The translations under genes and the position numbers were made by a program. Below the pieces are notes generated by a model, which saw nothing but the letters and a program-made list of their open reading frames with translations, searched no databases and was not told where the DNA came from. From Hyphomicrobiales bacterium (GTDB taxonomy: Bacteria > Pseudomonadota > Alphaproteobacteria > Rhizobiales > Rhizobiaceae), in NCBI GenBank assembly GCA_900473745.1, contig UCMW01000005.1:205485-269484 (forward strand): a DNA stretch of 64,000 nucleotides, given 5' to 3'. Below, piece by piece: positions 34,411 to 43,521 of the stretch (positions are counted from its first letter, which is position 1; the number at the start of each line of letters is the position of its first letter).

Positions 34411-35719
34411 GGTCTCTCTTCTCCTCGTCGGCGCACTGATGGGCGCCACCGCGATGAGCGTCATCTATTCCGCAGGCGTTCCGGCTCAAGCCGCTGGCAA
34501 CTCCACTTATAGGGAACTCTCGATTTTCGGAGACGTCTTCGAGCGCATTCGTGCGCAATACGTCACCCCGCCGGACGAGAACAAGCTGGTCGAAAGCGCC
34601 ATCAACGGCATGCTGACCTCGCTCGACCCGCATTCTGTCTACATGAACGCCAAGGATGCGGCGGACATGCAGACGCAGACACGCGGTGAATTCGGCGGCA
34701 TCGGCATCGAAGTCACCATGGAAGAGGAACTCGTCAAGGTCATCACACCGATCGACGACACGCCCGGCGCCAAGGCGGGCATCCTCGCCGGCGATTTTAT
34801 CTCCGAGATCAACGGTGAATCCGTTCGTGGCCTCAAGCTCGAGGAAGCCGTCGAGAAGATGCGCGGCGCGGTCAACACCCCGATCAAGCTGACCATCCTG
34901 CGCGAGGGTGCCGACAAGCCGATCGAGCTTAGCGTCACCCGCGAGATCATCCCGATCCGCGCCGTCAAGTCGCGCGTCGAAGGTGACGTCGGCTATCTCC
35001 GCGTCATCTCCTTCACCGAGAAGACCTATGACGATCTGGAAGCCGCGATCGAAAAGATCAAGAAGGAGCTCCCGGGCGACAAACTGAAGGGCTATGTCCT
35101 CGACTTGCGTCTCAATCCGGGCGGCCTTCTCGATCAGGCGATCTATGTCTCGGACGCCTTCCTGGAACGTGGCGAAGTGGTATCGACCCGCTCGCGCGAT
35201 CCGCAGGACACTCGCCGCTTCAACGCGACGGCCGGTGACCTGACCGATGGCAAGCCCGTCATCGTGCTCGTCAATGGCGGCTCCGCTTCGGCTTCGGAAA
35301 TCGTCGCCGGCGCCCTGCAGGATCTGAAGCGCGCAACGGTGCTCGGCACCCGCTCCTTCGGCAAGGGCTCGGTTCAGACGATCATCCCGATGGGCGAAAA
35401 GGGTGCACTGCGCCTCACCACGGCGCTCTACTACACGCCATCAGGCAAATCGATCCAGGGCACCGGCATCGAGCCTGACATCAAGGTGGATCAGCCGCTT
35501 CCGGAAGAGCTTCAGGGCAAGGTCCGGACCGAAGGTGAATCCTCGTTGCCTGGCCACATCAAGGGGCAGGACGAAGGCGAGGAAGGCTCGGGCTCAGTTG
35601 CTTACGTGCCGCCGGAAGCCAAGGACGACGTCCAGCTCAACTACGCGCTCGATCTGCTGCGCGGCGTGAAGAACGATCCGGCCTTCCCGGCCGATCCTCA
35701 GAAGGCATCGCTCCAGTAA
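34400..35719 (+). CDS. ctpA: Carboxy-terminal processing protease CtpA (S41)
   Basis: The 439-residue protein is a periplasmic S41 protease with an N-terminal signal anchor (MIRRVSLLLVGALMGATAMS), a PDZ domain (~88-170) and the S41 catalytic core. The nucleophile lies in NGGSASASEIVAGALQD and the general-base lysine in RSFGKGSVQT about 25 residues later. Substrates are probably envelope proteins or murein hydrolases. The start lies inside the end of the EnvC-like gene. The last ~60 residues are acidic and Gly/Ser-rich. Confidence 0.95.
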   Translation: MIRRVSLLLVGALMGATAMSVIYSAGVPAQAAGNSTYRELSIFGDVFERIRAQYVTPPDENKLVESAINGMLTSLDPHSVYMNAKDAADMQTQTRGEFGGIGIEVTMEEELVKVITPIDDTPGAKAGILAGDFISEINGESVRGLKLEEAVEKMRGAVNTPIKLTILREGADKPIELSVTREIIPIRAVKSRVEGDVGYLRVISFTEKTYDDLEAAIEKIKKELPGDKLKGYVLDLRLNPGGLLDQAIYVSDAFLERGEVVSTRSRDPQDTRRFNATAGDLTDGKPVIVLVNGGSASASEIVAGALQDLKRATVLGTRSFGKGSVQTIIPMGEKGALRLTTALYYTPSGKSIQGTGIEPDIKVDQPLPEELQGKVRTEGESSLPGHIKGQDEGEEGSGSVAYVPPEAKDDVQLNYALDLLRGVKNDPAFPADPQKASLQ

Positions 35720-35730
35720 GCGTTGGAATC

Positions 35731-35763
35731 GGCCGCCCGCGTATCCAGGATACGCGGGCGGCC
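35731..35763 (+). terminator. Long hairpin after ctpA
   Basis: GGCCGCCCGCGTATCC and its exact complement form a 16-bp stem with almost no loop, so a few inner pairs open in practice. Only TCTT follows, so it may be a weak terminator or an RNA-stability element before the yibQ-like gene. Confidence 0.6.
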
Positions 35764-35802
35764 TCTTCGTATCTGGGCTACCGGCATCACTGGAAGTTTC
35801 GC

Positions 35803-36984
35803 ATGGACCTGCATGCACCGCTCGGTCAGGAGCGAAAGGGCAAGAGCCGGGGCAAGGCGCGCCTCCGCCTGTCCACCGTGTCATCCGTGTTCGCCGTTCT
35901 TGCCCTGTCCGGCCTGTCTGCCTGGACAGCACTTTCGCCGGTGGCACTTCGCACCGAACCACCGATCGGGCAGACCCCGGCGCCCCCGGAAGCAAGCGAG
36001 GTTGCCGAAATCGACACCGGCCGCAACCCGACGGAAGGTCCATCCGGCATCGCGACCAGCGGCCCGAACGATGGTGCCGTCATCCGCCGCACCACCACGG
36101 CCGATGGCAATGTCGTCACCACCTTCAGCCCCAATGCCCGTCAGGGTCCCGTCGTCATAGGGTCTAGCCCCACCCAGGACCCCCGTCTGGCTGGACAGCC
36201 CAACGAGGACCTGATCGAAATGACGGATGCCGGGGGACTTCCAGCTGTCTCTGCTTCCGGTCTGCGCCCCGTCGACTTTTACGCCCGTCCGTGGTCCGGC
36301 GCACGCGGCACCCGGATCGCCATCGTCATCGGTGGCATCGGCCTCAGCCAGACCGGCAGTCAGAAAGCCGTGCAGGACCTGCCTGAAGACATCACGCTTG
36401 CCTTCGCCGCAACCGGCAACAGCCTGCAACGCTGGATGCAGGAAGCCCGGCGCAAGGGGCACGAAATCGTCCTTCAGGTGCCGATGGAACCCTTCGATTA
36501 TCCGGCAAGCGATCCCGGTCGCGGCACACTGCTCGCCGAAAAATCCGTCGCCACCAATATTGCCAATCTCCACCAGGCCATGGCCCAGATCACCAATTAC
36601 ACCGGCATTATGAACTACATGGGCGCGCGCTTCCTGGCCGATGACAAGGCCATGGATCCTGTCATGCGCGACATCGGCAAGCGCGGTCTGTTGTTCCTGG
36701 ACGATGGATCCACTGCACGCTCTCTTTCCGGCGATTTCGCAAAGGCGATCGGTTTTCCGCACGCCTATGCCGACGTGATGATCGATGCGCAGGTCGATCG
36801 CCAGGCGATCCTCGCGAAGCTCGATGAACTGGAACGCATCGCCCGGCGCAACGGCCAGGCGATCGGCGTGGGCGCTGCCTTCGACGAAACGATCGCAGCA
36901 GTTACCGAATGGCGCAACGAGGCCGTGGCCCGCGGCATCGAGTTCGTCGGTGTTTCTGCACTCGCCAATGAAAACAGACCTTGA
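35803..36984 (+). CDS. Divergent polysaccharide deacetylase family protein (YibQ-like)
   Basis: The 393-residue protein has a membrane segment near residues 28-50 and a Pro/Thr-rich linker followed by a divergent polysaccharide deacetylase domain of the YibQ type from about residue 165 ([22 protein letters not shown], then [32 protein letters not shown]). The classical deacetylase Asp-His-His triad is not obvious. YibQ proteins sit beside envC and ctpA in many proteobacteria, as here, and are thought to act on the envelope; the substrate is unknown. GGAAG precedes the ATG. It leads directly to rppH after 7 bp. Confidence 0.87.
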   Translation: MDLHAPLGQERKGKSRGKARLRLSTVSSVFAVLALSGLSAWTALSPVALRTEPPIGQTPAPPEASEVAEIDTGRNPTEGPSGIATSGPNDGAVIRRTTTADGNVVTTFSPNARQGPVVIGSSPTQDPRLAGQPNEDLIEMTDAGGLPAVSASGLRPVDFYARPWSGARGTRIAIVIGGIGLSQTGSQKAVQDLPEDITLAFAATGNSLQRWMQEARRKGHEIVLQVPMEPFDYPASDPGRGTLLAEKSVATNIANLHQAMAQITNYTGIMNYMGARFLADDKAMDPVMRDIGKRGLLFLDDGSTARSLSGDFAKAIGFPHAYADVMIDAQVDRQAILAKLDELERIARRNGQAIGVGAAFDETIAAVTEWRNEAVARGIEFVGVSALANENRP

Positions 36985-36991
36985 GGACATC

Positions 36992-37525
36992 ATGACCGAA
37001 CCCCTTTCGACCAAACCCAAGGTGAAGGCCGAGGATCTGCCCTATCGCCCCTGCGTCGGGATCATGGTGTTGAACAAGGAGGGCCTGGTCTGGTCCGGCC
37101 GGCGCATTGCGGAAGGCAATTCCGAATATGACGGCTCTCCACAGCTCTGGCAGATGCCGCAGGGCGGCATCGATCCCGGCGAGGATCCATTGCAGGCTGC
37201 CATGCGCGAACTCTACGAGGAAACCGGCATGAAAACGGTTTCGCTTCTGGCCGAGGCGAGCCGCTGGATCAATTACGACCTGCCCACCGAACTGATCGGC
37301 ATCGGCCTGAAAGGCAAGTTCCGCGGCCAGACCCAGCGCTGGTTCGCCTTCCGCTTCGAAGGCGACGAGAGCGAAATCGCCATCAACCCGCCACCCGGTG
37401 GTCACGAGGCGGAATTCGACGCCTGGGCCTGGAAGGCGATGCAGGACCTGCCCAGCCTGATCGTTCCCTTCAAGCGCCGTGTGTACGAAGAGGTCGTCGC
37501 CGAGTTTGCTCACCTGACGGGATGA
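36992..37525 (+). CDS. rppH: RNA pyrophosphohydrolase RppH
   Basis: The 177-residue Nudix hydrolase removes pyrophosphate from mRNA 5' ends and so triggers decay. The Nudix box is complete ([22 protein letters not shown], with the Glu-rich REL-x-EE core), preceded by LWQMPQGG and followed by [14 protein letters not shown], both RppH-type. The open frame extends upstream into the previous gene; I start at the ATG at 36992, preceded by GAGGA, which gives [20 protein letters not shown]. Read-through from the yibQ-like gene is likely. Confidence 0.94.
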   Translation: MTEPLSTKPKVKAEDLPYRPCVGIMVLNKEGLVWSGRRIAEGNSEYDGSPQLWQMPQGGIDPGEDPLQAAMRELYEETGMKTVSLLAEASRWINYDLPTELIGIGLKGKFRGQTQRWFAFRFEGDESEIAINPPPGGHEAEFDAWAWKAMQDLPSLIVPFKRRVYEEVVAEFAHLTG

Positions 37526-37613
37526 CGGCTTGCTACCGTGTTCTGCGGCTTCAATTTGTTCATGATTGTGTGAAAGCATTTGGCCACGACCTGCCTATGA
37601 AGGATGTGCAGTA

Positions 37614-38867
37614 GTGGCAACGAAGGCATTCGGAAGATCGTCCGAAGACAAAAGAAAACGCGAGTTCGAGCGACTTGAAGCACTCGAACAGTTGGATTTT
37701 CTCGATACGCCGAGAGACGACGGCTTCGACCGCATCGTACGCCTGATAAAGCTGTTCTTCACGGTCGAGATCGGTCTCGTCACGCTGATCGATTCTCATC
37801 GTCAGTGGTACAAGGCCTGTGACGGCCTGTCGGCGGATGAGGTTCCGCGTCAGGACAGCTTCTGTCGATATGTCGTCGACGAGGAAGAAGCCATGGTCGT
37901 GCAGGACACGACGCGCGATCCGCGCTTTGCGCATCATCCTGCGGTCACCGGCGACAGCCATATCCGGTTTTATGCCGGCGTCCCGTTGAAGACGCGAGAC
38001 GGGCATATCATTGGCACCGTCTGCGCGATTGACCGACACCCGAGGTCGTTTTCCGCCAGGGATCTCACCATACTGCACGAGCTGGCGGGAGCTGCCATGG
38101 ACCGGATCGAACTGCTGCAGTCGGCAGCGACGGACAGCCTGACAGAAGCGCTGACCCGCCGCGCCTTCAAACAGGAGGCAGATCAGTTCATCTCGCTCGC
38201 GCTGCGCCATCAGCATGATCTGTCCTGCATCGTGCTGGACATCGATCACTTCAAGAACGTGAACGATACGCATGGTCATGCCGCAGGCGACGACGCCTTG
38301 AAGGCGGTGGCCTCCATCTGCAAGGCGAGCCTCAGGGCTGGAGATTTGTTCGGGCGCCTCGGCGGCGAAGAGTTTTCCATCCTGCTGCCTCATGCCGACC
38401 GCGAAAGGGCAGTCGCCATAGCTGAGAAATTGCGCACGGCGATCTGCTCCCAGCCGATCGTCGGCAGCTACGGCGCGTTGAAGGTGACGGCGAGTTTCGG
38501 CATATCGACGCTCTCGATCGTCAGCAAGGACATCGAGACGCTTCTGGCTCAGGCGGATGCTGCAATGTATCACGCCAAGCATTCGGGCCGGAACCGTTGC
38601 ATATCCTGGAGTTCGATGCCGACCGATCACACGGTGGGCTCGCGCCGGCGGGTGTTGAAGGCCGGATCCATCCTCTTCAACGAACGCCGCTCGACAATGG
38701 ACTGCACCATCAAGTCTCTCGGTGTCGATAGCGCCGGCCTGTCGGTCTTCAGCTCGGTGGGCCTGCCCCCGGAATTCACGCTCGCGATCAAGGGAGAGAA
38801 CTTCGAGACCTTGTGCCGGATCATCGCTCAGGATCGACAGAACGTCGAGGTCGCCTTCAAGCTCTGA
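37614..38867 (+). CDS. GAF-GGDEF diguanylate cyclase with PilZ-like tail
   Basis: The 417-residue protein has a GAF domain (~20-165; VPRQDSFCRYVV, FYAGVPLKTRDGHIIGTVC), a GGDEF domain (~170-335) with active-site GRLGGEEF and an inhibitory I-site RAGD five residues before it, and a C-terminal ~80 residues resembling a PilZ c-di-GMP-binding domain (RRRVLKAGSILF, then a degenerate ID-x-S-x-x-G segment). It should make c-di-GMP and sense it at two sites. I start at GTG 37614, behind AAGGATG; the upstream frame has no supporting ribosome binding site. It stands alone, with the rhodanese gene convergent behind it. Confidence 0.88.
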   Translation: MATKAFGRSSEDKRKREFERLEALEQLDFLDTPRDDGFDRIVRLIKLFFTVEIGLVTLIDSHRQWYKACDGLSADEVPRQDSFCRYVVDEEEAMVVQDTTRDPRFAHHPAVTGDSHIRFYAGVPLKTRDGHIIGTVCAIDRHPRSFSARDLTILHELAGAAMDRIELLQSAATDSLTEALTRRAFKQEADQFISLALRHQHDLSCIVLDIDHFKNVNDTHGHAAGDDALKAVASICKASLRAGDLFGRLGGEEFSILLPHADRERAVAIAEKLRTAICSQPIVGSYGALKVTASFGISTLSIVSKDIETLLAQADAAMYHAKHSGRNRCISWSSMPTDHTVGSRRRVLKAGSILFNERRSTMDCTIKSLGVDSAGLSVFSSVGLPPEFTLAIKGENFETLCRIIAQDRQNVEVAFKL

Positions 38868-38897
38868 TCGAGAGGGCCTACGGAACCGGGCTCCCGG

Positions 38898-39296
38898 TTA
38901 CGCCCCCGTCGCAACCTCGAATCCCTCGTCGGCCCAACCGGTCATTCCACCGATCATCACCTTCACCTTGCGCCCGAGCCGCGAAAGTCTGAGCGCCGCG
39001 CGATCCGTGCCGTTGCAATGTGGCCCGGCGCAATAGACCACGAAGAGCGTATCCTCTGGCCATTCCGCCATTTTCCGCTCGGTCATCTTGCCGTGTGGCA
39101 GGTTGATCGCACCAGGCACATGTGCCTTTTCGAAGAGCTTCGGCCCCCGCACATCGAGCAGCACGAAGTCCGGCTCGCCCCGGCCGAGAGATTCGTGCAC
39201 ATCCCAGCAATCCGTCTCGAAGGAAAGCCGTGCCGCATAATGCGCAGCAACGAGGGCAGGTTCGGCGGCGGGGATTTCACTGACGAGGCTCGGCAT
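38898..39296 (-). CDS. Rhodanese-like sulfurtransferase
   Basis: The 132-residue single-domain protein has the rhodanese fold: FVLLDVRGPKLFEKAHVPGAINLPH in the first half and the catalytic loop VVYCAGPHCNGT with the persulfide cysteine near residue 89, followed by the IGGMTGWADEGF end motif. It is divergent to the FtrA-type regulator, a pairing seen in other proteobacteria, so it is probably under that regulator's control. The sulfur donor and acceptor are unknown. The stop is 30 bp from the convergent diguanylate cyclase. Confidence 0.9.
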   Translation of the reverse strand: MPSLVSEIPAAEPALVAAHYAARLSFETDCWDVHESLGRGEPDFVLLDVRGPKLFEKAHVPGAINLPHGKMTERKMAEWPEDTLFVVYCAGPHCNGTDRAALRLSRLGRKVKVMIGGMTGWADEGFEVATGA

Positions 39297-39443
39297 GACA
39301 GGCTCCTTTCAACTGGATGATGACCGGACCTTGCCTTTTTGCTCACTTGCGTGAGACTGGCCTGAATGACAACATGCGTAAAGATCACGCCAATGACGCA
39401 ACAGGATCGCGGTGACAGCACGGACCTGTACGGAGCTGAAATC

Positions 39444-40466
39444 ATGGGCAATGCATCGCAGTCGGATGACCCTATGCGCTCCTCCCCTTTTGCCACTTCG
39501 CCGCTTTCAGGGCCGCGCGTCGTCACGCTGGCCTATGACGGCCTCTGCACCTTCGAATTCGGCGTCGCCGTGGAGGTCTTCGGCCTGGCGCGACCCGAAA
39601 TGGGGGAAGGCTGGTATCGCCACGCCACGGCCGCCATCGAGCCCGGTCTTTTGCACGCGGCCGGCGGACTGACGGTGACGACAACCGGGGGACTGGCACT
39701 CCTGGAAGAAGCCGATCTGATCCTGGTGCCCGGCTGGCGTGGGATCGATGAGCCCGTCCCGAACACGCTGCTTGAAGCCCTGCGCGCTGCACATCGCCGA
39801 GGTGCCCGACTGATGTCGCTCTGCTCCGGTGTCACGGTACTTGCCGCCACAGGCCTGCTCGACGGTCGTCGTGCGACCACGCATTGGCGTTATGCCGATG
39901 CGATTGCAGCCCGTCATCCGGAAATCCGCCTCGATCCTGATGTGCTCTATGTCGACGAGGGTGAGATCCTGACCGCCGCTGGAAGCGCTGCGGGCATTGA
40001 TCTCTGCCTGCATGTCGTGCGCCGTGATTTCGGCGCGGAGGCGGCCAACAGCGTCGCCCGACGACTCGTGGTTCCACCCCATCGGGAAGGCGGTCAGGCG
40101 CAATTTATCCTCAGGCCAGTGCCGCAGGAACGCGAGGGTCAACGGCTTGGTCCCCTGGTCGACTGGATCGACGCCAATCTGCAGCGGGAGGTGACACTCG
40201 CTGAAATGGCTGCACGCGCGGGCATGAGCGCACGGACATTCCAGCGAAGGTTCCGCGACCTGACAGGCACGAGCCCCGGCGAGTTTCTGCTCACCCGCAG
40301 GCTGCGCCACGCCTGCGACCTTCTGGAACGGCAGGCAAGACTGTCGCTGGACGACATTGCGGTCGCTTCGGGCTTCGGCACGCCGGCAACGCTGCGTCAC
40401 CATTTTCGCTCGCGCCTCGACACCAGCCCCGCGGCCTATCGAGCCCGTTTCGCACAGGGATCCTGA
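39444..40466 (+). CDS. ftrA: FtrA/GlxA-type AraC family transcriptional activator
   Basis: The 340-residue protein combines an N-terminal DJ-1/PfpI-like domain (~25-200, with the nucleophile-elbow-like SLCSGVTVLAATGLL) and a C-terminal AraC double helix-turn-helix (~230-330; LAEMAARAGMSARTFQRRFRDLTGTSPGEFLL). This architecture, with GMSARTFQRRF and the divergent rhodanese, fits FtrA. The frame is open to 39366, but I start at the ATG at 39444 because GGAG stands eight bases before it. Probable targets are itself and the rhodanese gene; the inducer is unknown. Confidence 0.87.
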   Translation: MGNASQSDDPMRSSPFATSPLSGPRVVTLAYDGLCTFEFGVAVEVFGLARPEMGEGWYRHATAAIEPGLLHAAGGLTVTTTGGLALLEEADLILVPGWRGIDEPVPNTLLEALRAAHRRGARLMSLCSGVTVLAATGLLDGRRATTHWRYADAIAARHPEIRLDPDVLYVDEGEILTAAGSAAGIDLCLHVVRRDFGAEAANSVARRLVVPPHREGGQAQFILRPVPQEREGQRLGPLVDWIDANLQREVTLAEMAARAGMSARTFQRRFRDLTGTSPGEFLLTRRLRHACDLLERQARLSLDDIAVASGFGTPATLRHHFRSRLDTSPAAYRARFAQGS

Positions 40467-40517
40467 GATAGATTTGCATTTTATCGAAGATTCGGCGAGG
40501 CGCAGGGCGCGGGAGAA

Positions 40518-40961
40518 CTAACGCTCCGCGGATGCGGCCTCTTCGGCGCTTTCCTCGATCCGCTCCATGTCGTCGTCCGAGAGGCCGAAATGATGGCCGA
40601 TTTCGTGGATCAGCACATGGGTGATGATGTCACCCAGCGTCTCCTCGTTCTCGGCCCAATAGTCGAGGATCGGTCGACGGTAGAGCGTGATCCGGTTCGG
40701 CATCATGCCCGTTTCCATGGAAAATCGCTCGGACAGACCCTGGCCCTCGAAGAGGCCCAGAAGGTCGAAAGGCGTTTCGAGCGCCATGTCTTCGAACACT
40801 TCATCCGTGGGAAAATCAGAGATCTCGATGATGAGATCCTTGCTGAGGTCGCGGAATTCTTGCGGCAGGTGGCCATAGGCCTCGATCGCCAGCGACTCGA
40901 ATGTGCTGATCGTCGGGGCGTGCCGTTCGTGCCAATCCTCGCTCTGGTCTATGCGGGCCAT
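40518..40961 (-). CDS. Small metallopeptidase family protein (zincin, HExxH)
   Basis: The 147-residue protein belongs to the minimal zincin family common in Alphaproteobacteria and Actinobacteria. The zinc motif LIHEIGHHFGLSDDD lies near residue 121, with the third ligand probably in the Asp or Glu just behind. NRITLYRRPILDYWAEN in the middle is the family's other conserved block. There is no signal peptide, so it is cytoplasmic. The substrate is unknown. It is divergent to imuA with a 158-bp gap. Confidence 0.88.
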   Translation of the reverse strand: MARIDQSEDWHERHAPTISTFESLAIEAYGHLPQEFRDLSKDLIIEISDFPTDEVFEDMALETPFDLLGLFEGQGLSERFSMETGMMPNRITLYRRPILDYWAENEETLGDIITHVLIHEIGHHFGLSDDDMERIEESAEEAASAER

Positions 40962-41083
40962 GAATACTCCTTACTGCCCGAGATATAGGATGTTTACAGC
41001 ACCATTTCGAGAGTGAATTCAACAGAGGAATAAATTCTCATTTGAATCCGGTTGACTCTTGCGTGAAGCTCTGGAATCCATAG

Positions 41084-41098
41084 GAACAAATAGAGAAC
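41084..41098. promoter_or_regulatory. LexA (SOS) box of the imuA operon
   Basis: GAAC-N7-GAAC is the exact alphaproteobacterial LexA operator (GTTC-N7-GTTC on the other strand). It ends 21 bp before imuA and overlaps the probable start-site region of a TTGACT-based promoter (-35 at 41052-41057), so LexA would block transcription until DNA damage. Confidence 0.85.
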
Positions 41099-41119
41099 AG
41101 TTGATCAGGAGAGATCGTC

Positions 41120-42043
41120 ATGGGCGAGAGCCCTCAGGCGCGTGAGACCTTTTTTGCCTTGAAAGAGGCGATTGCCCGGATCGAGGGAAAGCCGGACCAT
41201 GCCGCACGCCTGACGGCTGACATGCGCCTCAAGACAGCACAGGCGCCCGATGAAAGCCTTGAAAGGCAGGGGCTCTTCGATGGCATGATGGGTGAGATCC
41301 TTGCCCGGGGTACACTGGTCGAACTCAGGGGTCTCCGGTTACAGCAGGCAGGCTCGGTGACCGGCTTCGGTCTGGCTCTCGCGCTCATGGCCGCGGAAAA
41401 GAACGGCAAGGCGAGGCAGCGCCTGCTTCTGGTCGCCGATCCTCATGTCGTTCGCGAAACAGGTCTCGCCTATGCACCCGGCCTTCTCGACTTCGGCCTG
41501 TCGACTGCCGGGCTGGTCCATGCCCTGCCACGCCGCATCGAGGATGCGCTGTGGCTCGCCGAGGCAGCCCTCAATTCCCGCGCCTTTTCCACCGTGCTTC
41601 TCGAAGTGCACGGGAACCCCAAGAAGTTCGGCCTCACCGAAAGCCGGCGCCTGAGCCTGAAGGCCCGCGCCACCGGCGGCAGGCTGCTGATCCTCCGCCA
41701 GGCAGGCGAGGAAGAGGCCTCCAGCGCCCTTCTCCGCCTGTCTGTCGAACCTGCGCCGGCGGCGGCGCGCCATCTCGCCGACGGGTCCCTGCTGGGCGGC
41801 AGCATCGGGTCCCCCGTCTTTCGCATCACCCCTGAGAAATCCCGCATTCCGGGCTCACCCGAACTCATTCTGGAGTGGAATTCCGATGACCGCCGCCTTC
41901 ACCTTTTCGAACAGCTCCAACCATCCGGCCTCGGATCGCCGCATTCTGTCGCTCTTTTTCCCAAGGCTGCCGACCGACCGCATCGCCAGGCGGCGCTGGG
42001 GTCTGTCCTGGCGTTTGCCCCACGCCTCGACCGCGCATCGTGA
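41120..42043 (+). CDS. imuA: SOS mutagenesis protein ImuA
   Basis: The 307-residue protein is the RecA-like accessory factor of the ImuA-ImuB-DnaE2 mutasome. It shares the family order: FALKEAIARIEG at the start, LVELRGLRLQQAGSVTGFGLALALMAA in the Walker A region (the lysine motif is degenerate), the LLVADPHVVRETG strand and a Walker B-like segment FSTVLLEVHGNP. The gene lies directly behind a LexA box. Its last 158 bases overlap imuB in another frame, which is unusually long; the final ~50 residues may be a divergent extension. Confidence 0.9.
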   Translation: MGESPQARETFFALKEAIARIEGKPDHAARLTADMRLKTAQAPDESLERQGLFDGMMGEILARGTLVELRGLRLQQAGSVTGFGLALALMAAEKNGKARQRLLLVADPHVVRETGLAYAPGLLDFGLSTAGLVHALPRRIEDALWLAEAALNSRAFSTVLLEVHGNPKKFGLTESRRLSLKARATGGRLLILRQAGEEEASSALLRLSVEPAPAAARHLADGSLLGGSIGSPVFRITPEKSRIPGSPELILEWNSDDRRLHLFEQLQPSGLGSPHSVALFPKAADRPHRQAALGSVLAFAPRLDRAS

Positions 42044-43511
42044 CCATCCGCCACTCGCCTGTGCCGGCCGGATTGCCAATGCCATGCGCATCACGGCACT
42101 GGATGAGACAGCCGAAACATTCGGACTTCGGGTCGGCCAGGGGCTGGCAGAAGCCCGTGCCATCTGTGCGAGCTTGGACGTGATAGAGGCGGATCCCGCC
42201 GCAGACCGCGCACTGCTCGACGCTGTCGCCGACTGGTGTGATCGCTACACGCCGCTGGTGGCATTGGACGGCGATGACGGCCTGGTGCTGGATATCACCG
42301 GCTGCGCGCATCTCTTCGGCGGCGAAGAAAGGCTGGTCGAGGACGTCGATCGGCGTCTAACCGCCTTCGGCCTTGCCGTCCGCATCGCGGTCGGCCCGAC
42401 ACCGGGCCTGGCCCGTGCCTGCAGCCGCTTTGACGGGCCGAGGCATATTGCAGCCTCTGAAGTAGCCACAGCTCTTGCCCCCCTGCCGATCGCGGCACTG
42501 AGGCTCGAACCACAGACAGTGATGGATCTCGCCCGCGTTGGCCTGAAGACAGTGAGCGATCTTCTCGCGGCCCCACGACCGCCGATCACCCGCCGTTTCG
42601 GACGGGGTCCGATGCTTCGGCTCGACCAGGCGCTCGGCCGTGAAGGCGAGCCGATCTCGCCCCGGCGCCATCTGCCGCTGCTGTCGGCCGAACGAAGGCT
42701 GGCGGAACCGATCATGACAGAGGATCAGGTGCTCGATCTCGCCGGCCGCCTCGCCGGAGGCCTGAAGACCTCGCTCGAGGCCCGCGGCGAAGGGGGGCGG
42801 TTGTTCGAGCTTCTCGTCTTCCGGGTCGACGGCCGGGTCTTCCGCATCGAGGTCGGCGCCTCGGCTCCCTTGCGCGATACCGCGCGCATTCGGGCTCTGT
42901 TCGAGGAACGGCTCTCCGTCCTGCACGACGATCTCGACGCGGGATTCGGCTTCGAACTCGTCCGCCTCAATGTTCTCCTGAGCGAGGCTTACGATACGAC
43001 CCAGCCCGAACTTGCCGGCGAAGAAGACAATCGCGAGGACCTCACACGGTTCCTCGACCAGGTTTCAGCACGTCTGGGTGAACGCGCGCTCCGCCTGCCC
43101 GTGCCGCTTGCCAGCCATTGGCCGGAGAGAGCCACGATGCATGCGCCGGCCGCCGATGCGCTGAAGGCGCTCGACCTGCCGTCGACGCGGACGGAGATGA
43201 CCGAAAGACCGGTCCGCGGCCTGCGTCCGCTCCGTCTGCTCGATCGCCCGGAAGAGGTCGAAGTCATGTCCGCGGTACCGGACGGTCCGCCGGCAAGCTT
43301 TCGCTGGCGTCGTGTGCAGCGACGCATCCTGCGGGCAGAAGGGCCGGAACGCCTTGCACCGGAATGGTGGGTCGACGGGGAGGATGCCCCGCCACGGGAC
43401 TATTTCCGCATCGAGGACACCGACGGCCAGCGCTTCTGGCTTTATCGTCAGGGCCTCTACGAGCGGCGGACCGTGAACCCGGCCTGGTTCCTCCAGGGCT
43501 TCTTTGCGTGA
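41886..43511 (+). CDS. imuB: Y-family polymerase-like protein ImuB
   Basis: The 541-residue protein is the mutasome hub, related to Y-family polymerases but inactive, linking DnaE2 to the beta clamp. It begins the fold with [15 protein letters not shown]; the DinB core shows [24 protein letters not shown] and [24 protein letters not shown], and the C-terminal ~200 residues are ImuB-specific. No other start codon lies between the ATG at 41886 and RRILSLFF, so the overlap with imuA is required by the frame. It is followed closely by dnaE2. Confidence 0.93.
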   Translation: MTAAFTFSNSSNHPASDRRILSLFFPRLPTDRIARRRWGLSWRLPHASTAHRDHPPLACAGRIANAMRITALDETAETFGLRVGQGLAEARAICASLDVIEADPAADRALLDAVADWCDRYTPLVALDGDDGLVLDITGCAHLFGGEERLVEDVDRRLTAFGLAVRIAVGPTPGLARACSRFDGPRHIAASEVATALAPLPIAALRLEPQTVMDLARVGLKTVSDLLAAPRPPITRRFGRGPMLRLDQALGREGEPISPRRHLPLLSAERRLAEPIMTEDQVLDLAGRLAGGLKTSLEARGEGGRLFELLVFRVDGRVFRIEVGASAPLRDTARIRALFEERLSVLHDDLDAGFGFELVRLNVLLSEAYDTTQPELAGEEDNREDLTRFLDQVSARLGERALRLPVPLASHWPERATMHAPAADALKALDLPSTRTEMTERPVRGLRPLRLLDRPEEVEVMSAVPDGPPASFRWRRVQRRILRAEGPERLAPEWWVDGEDAPPRDYFRIEDTDGQRFWLYRQGLYERRTVNPAWFLQGFFA

Positions 43512-43521
43512 GGCATGCGCC

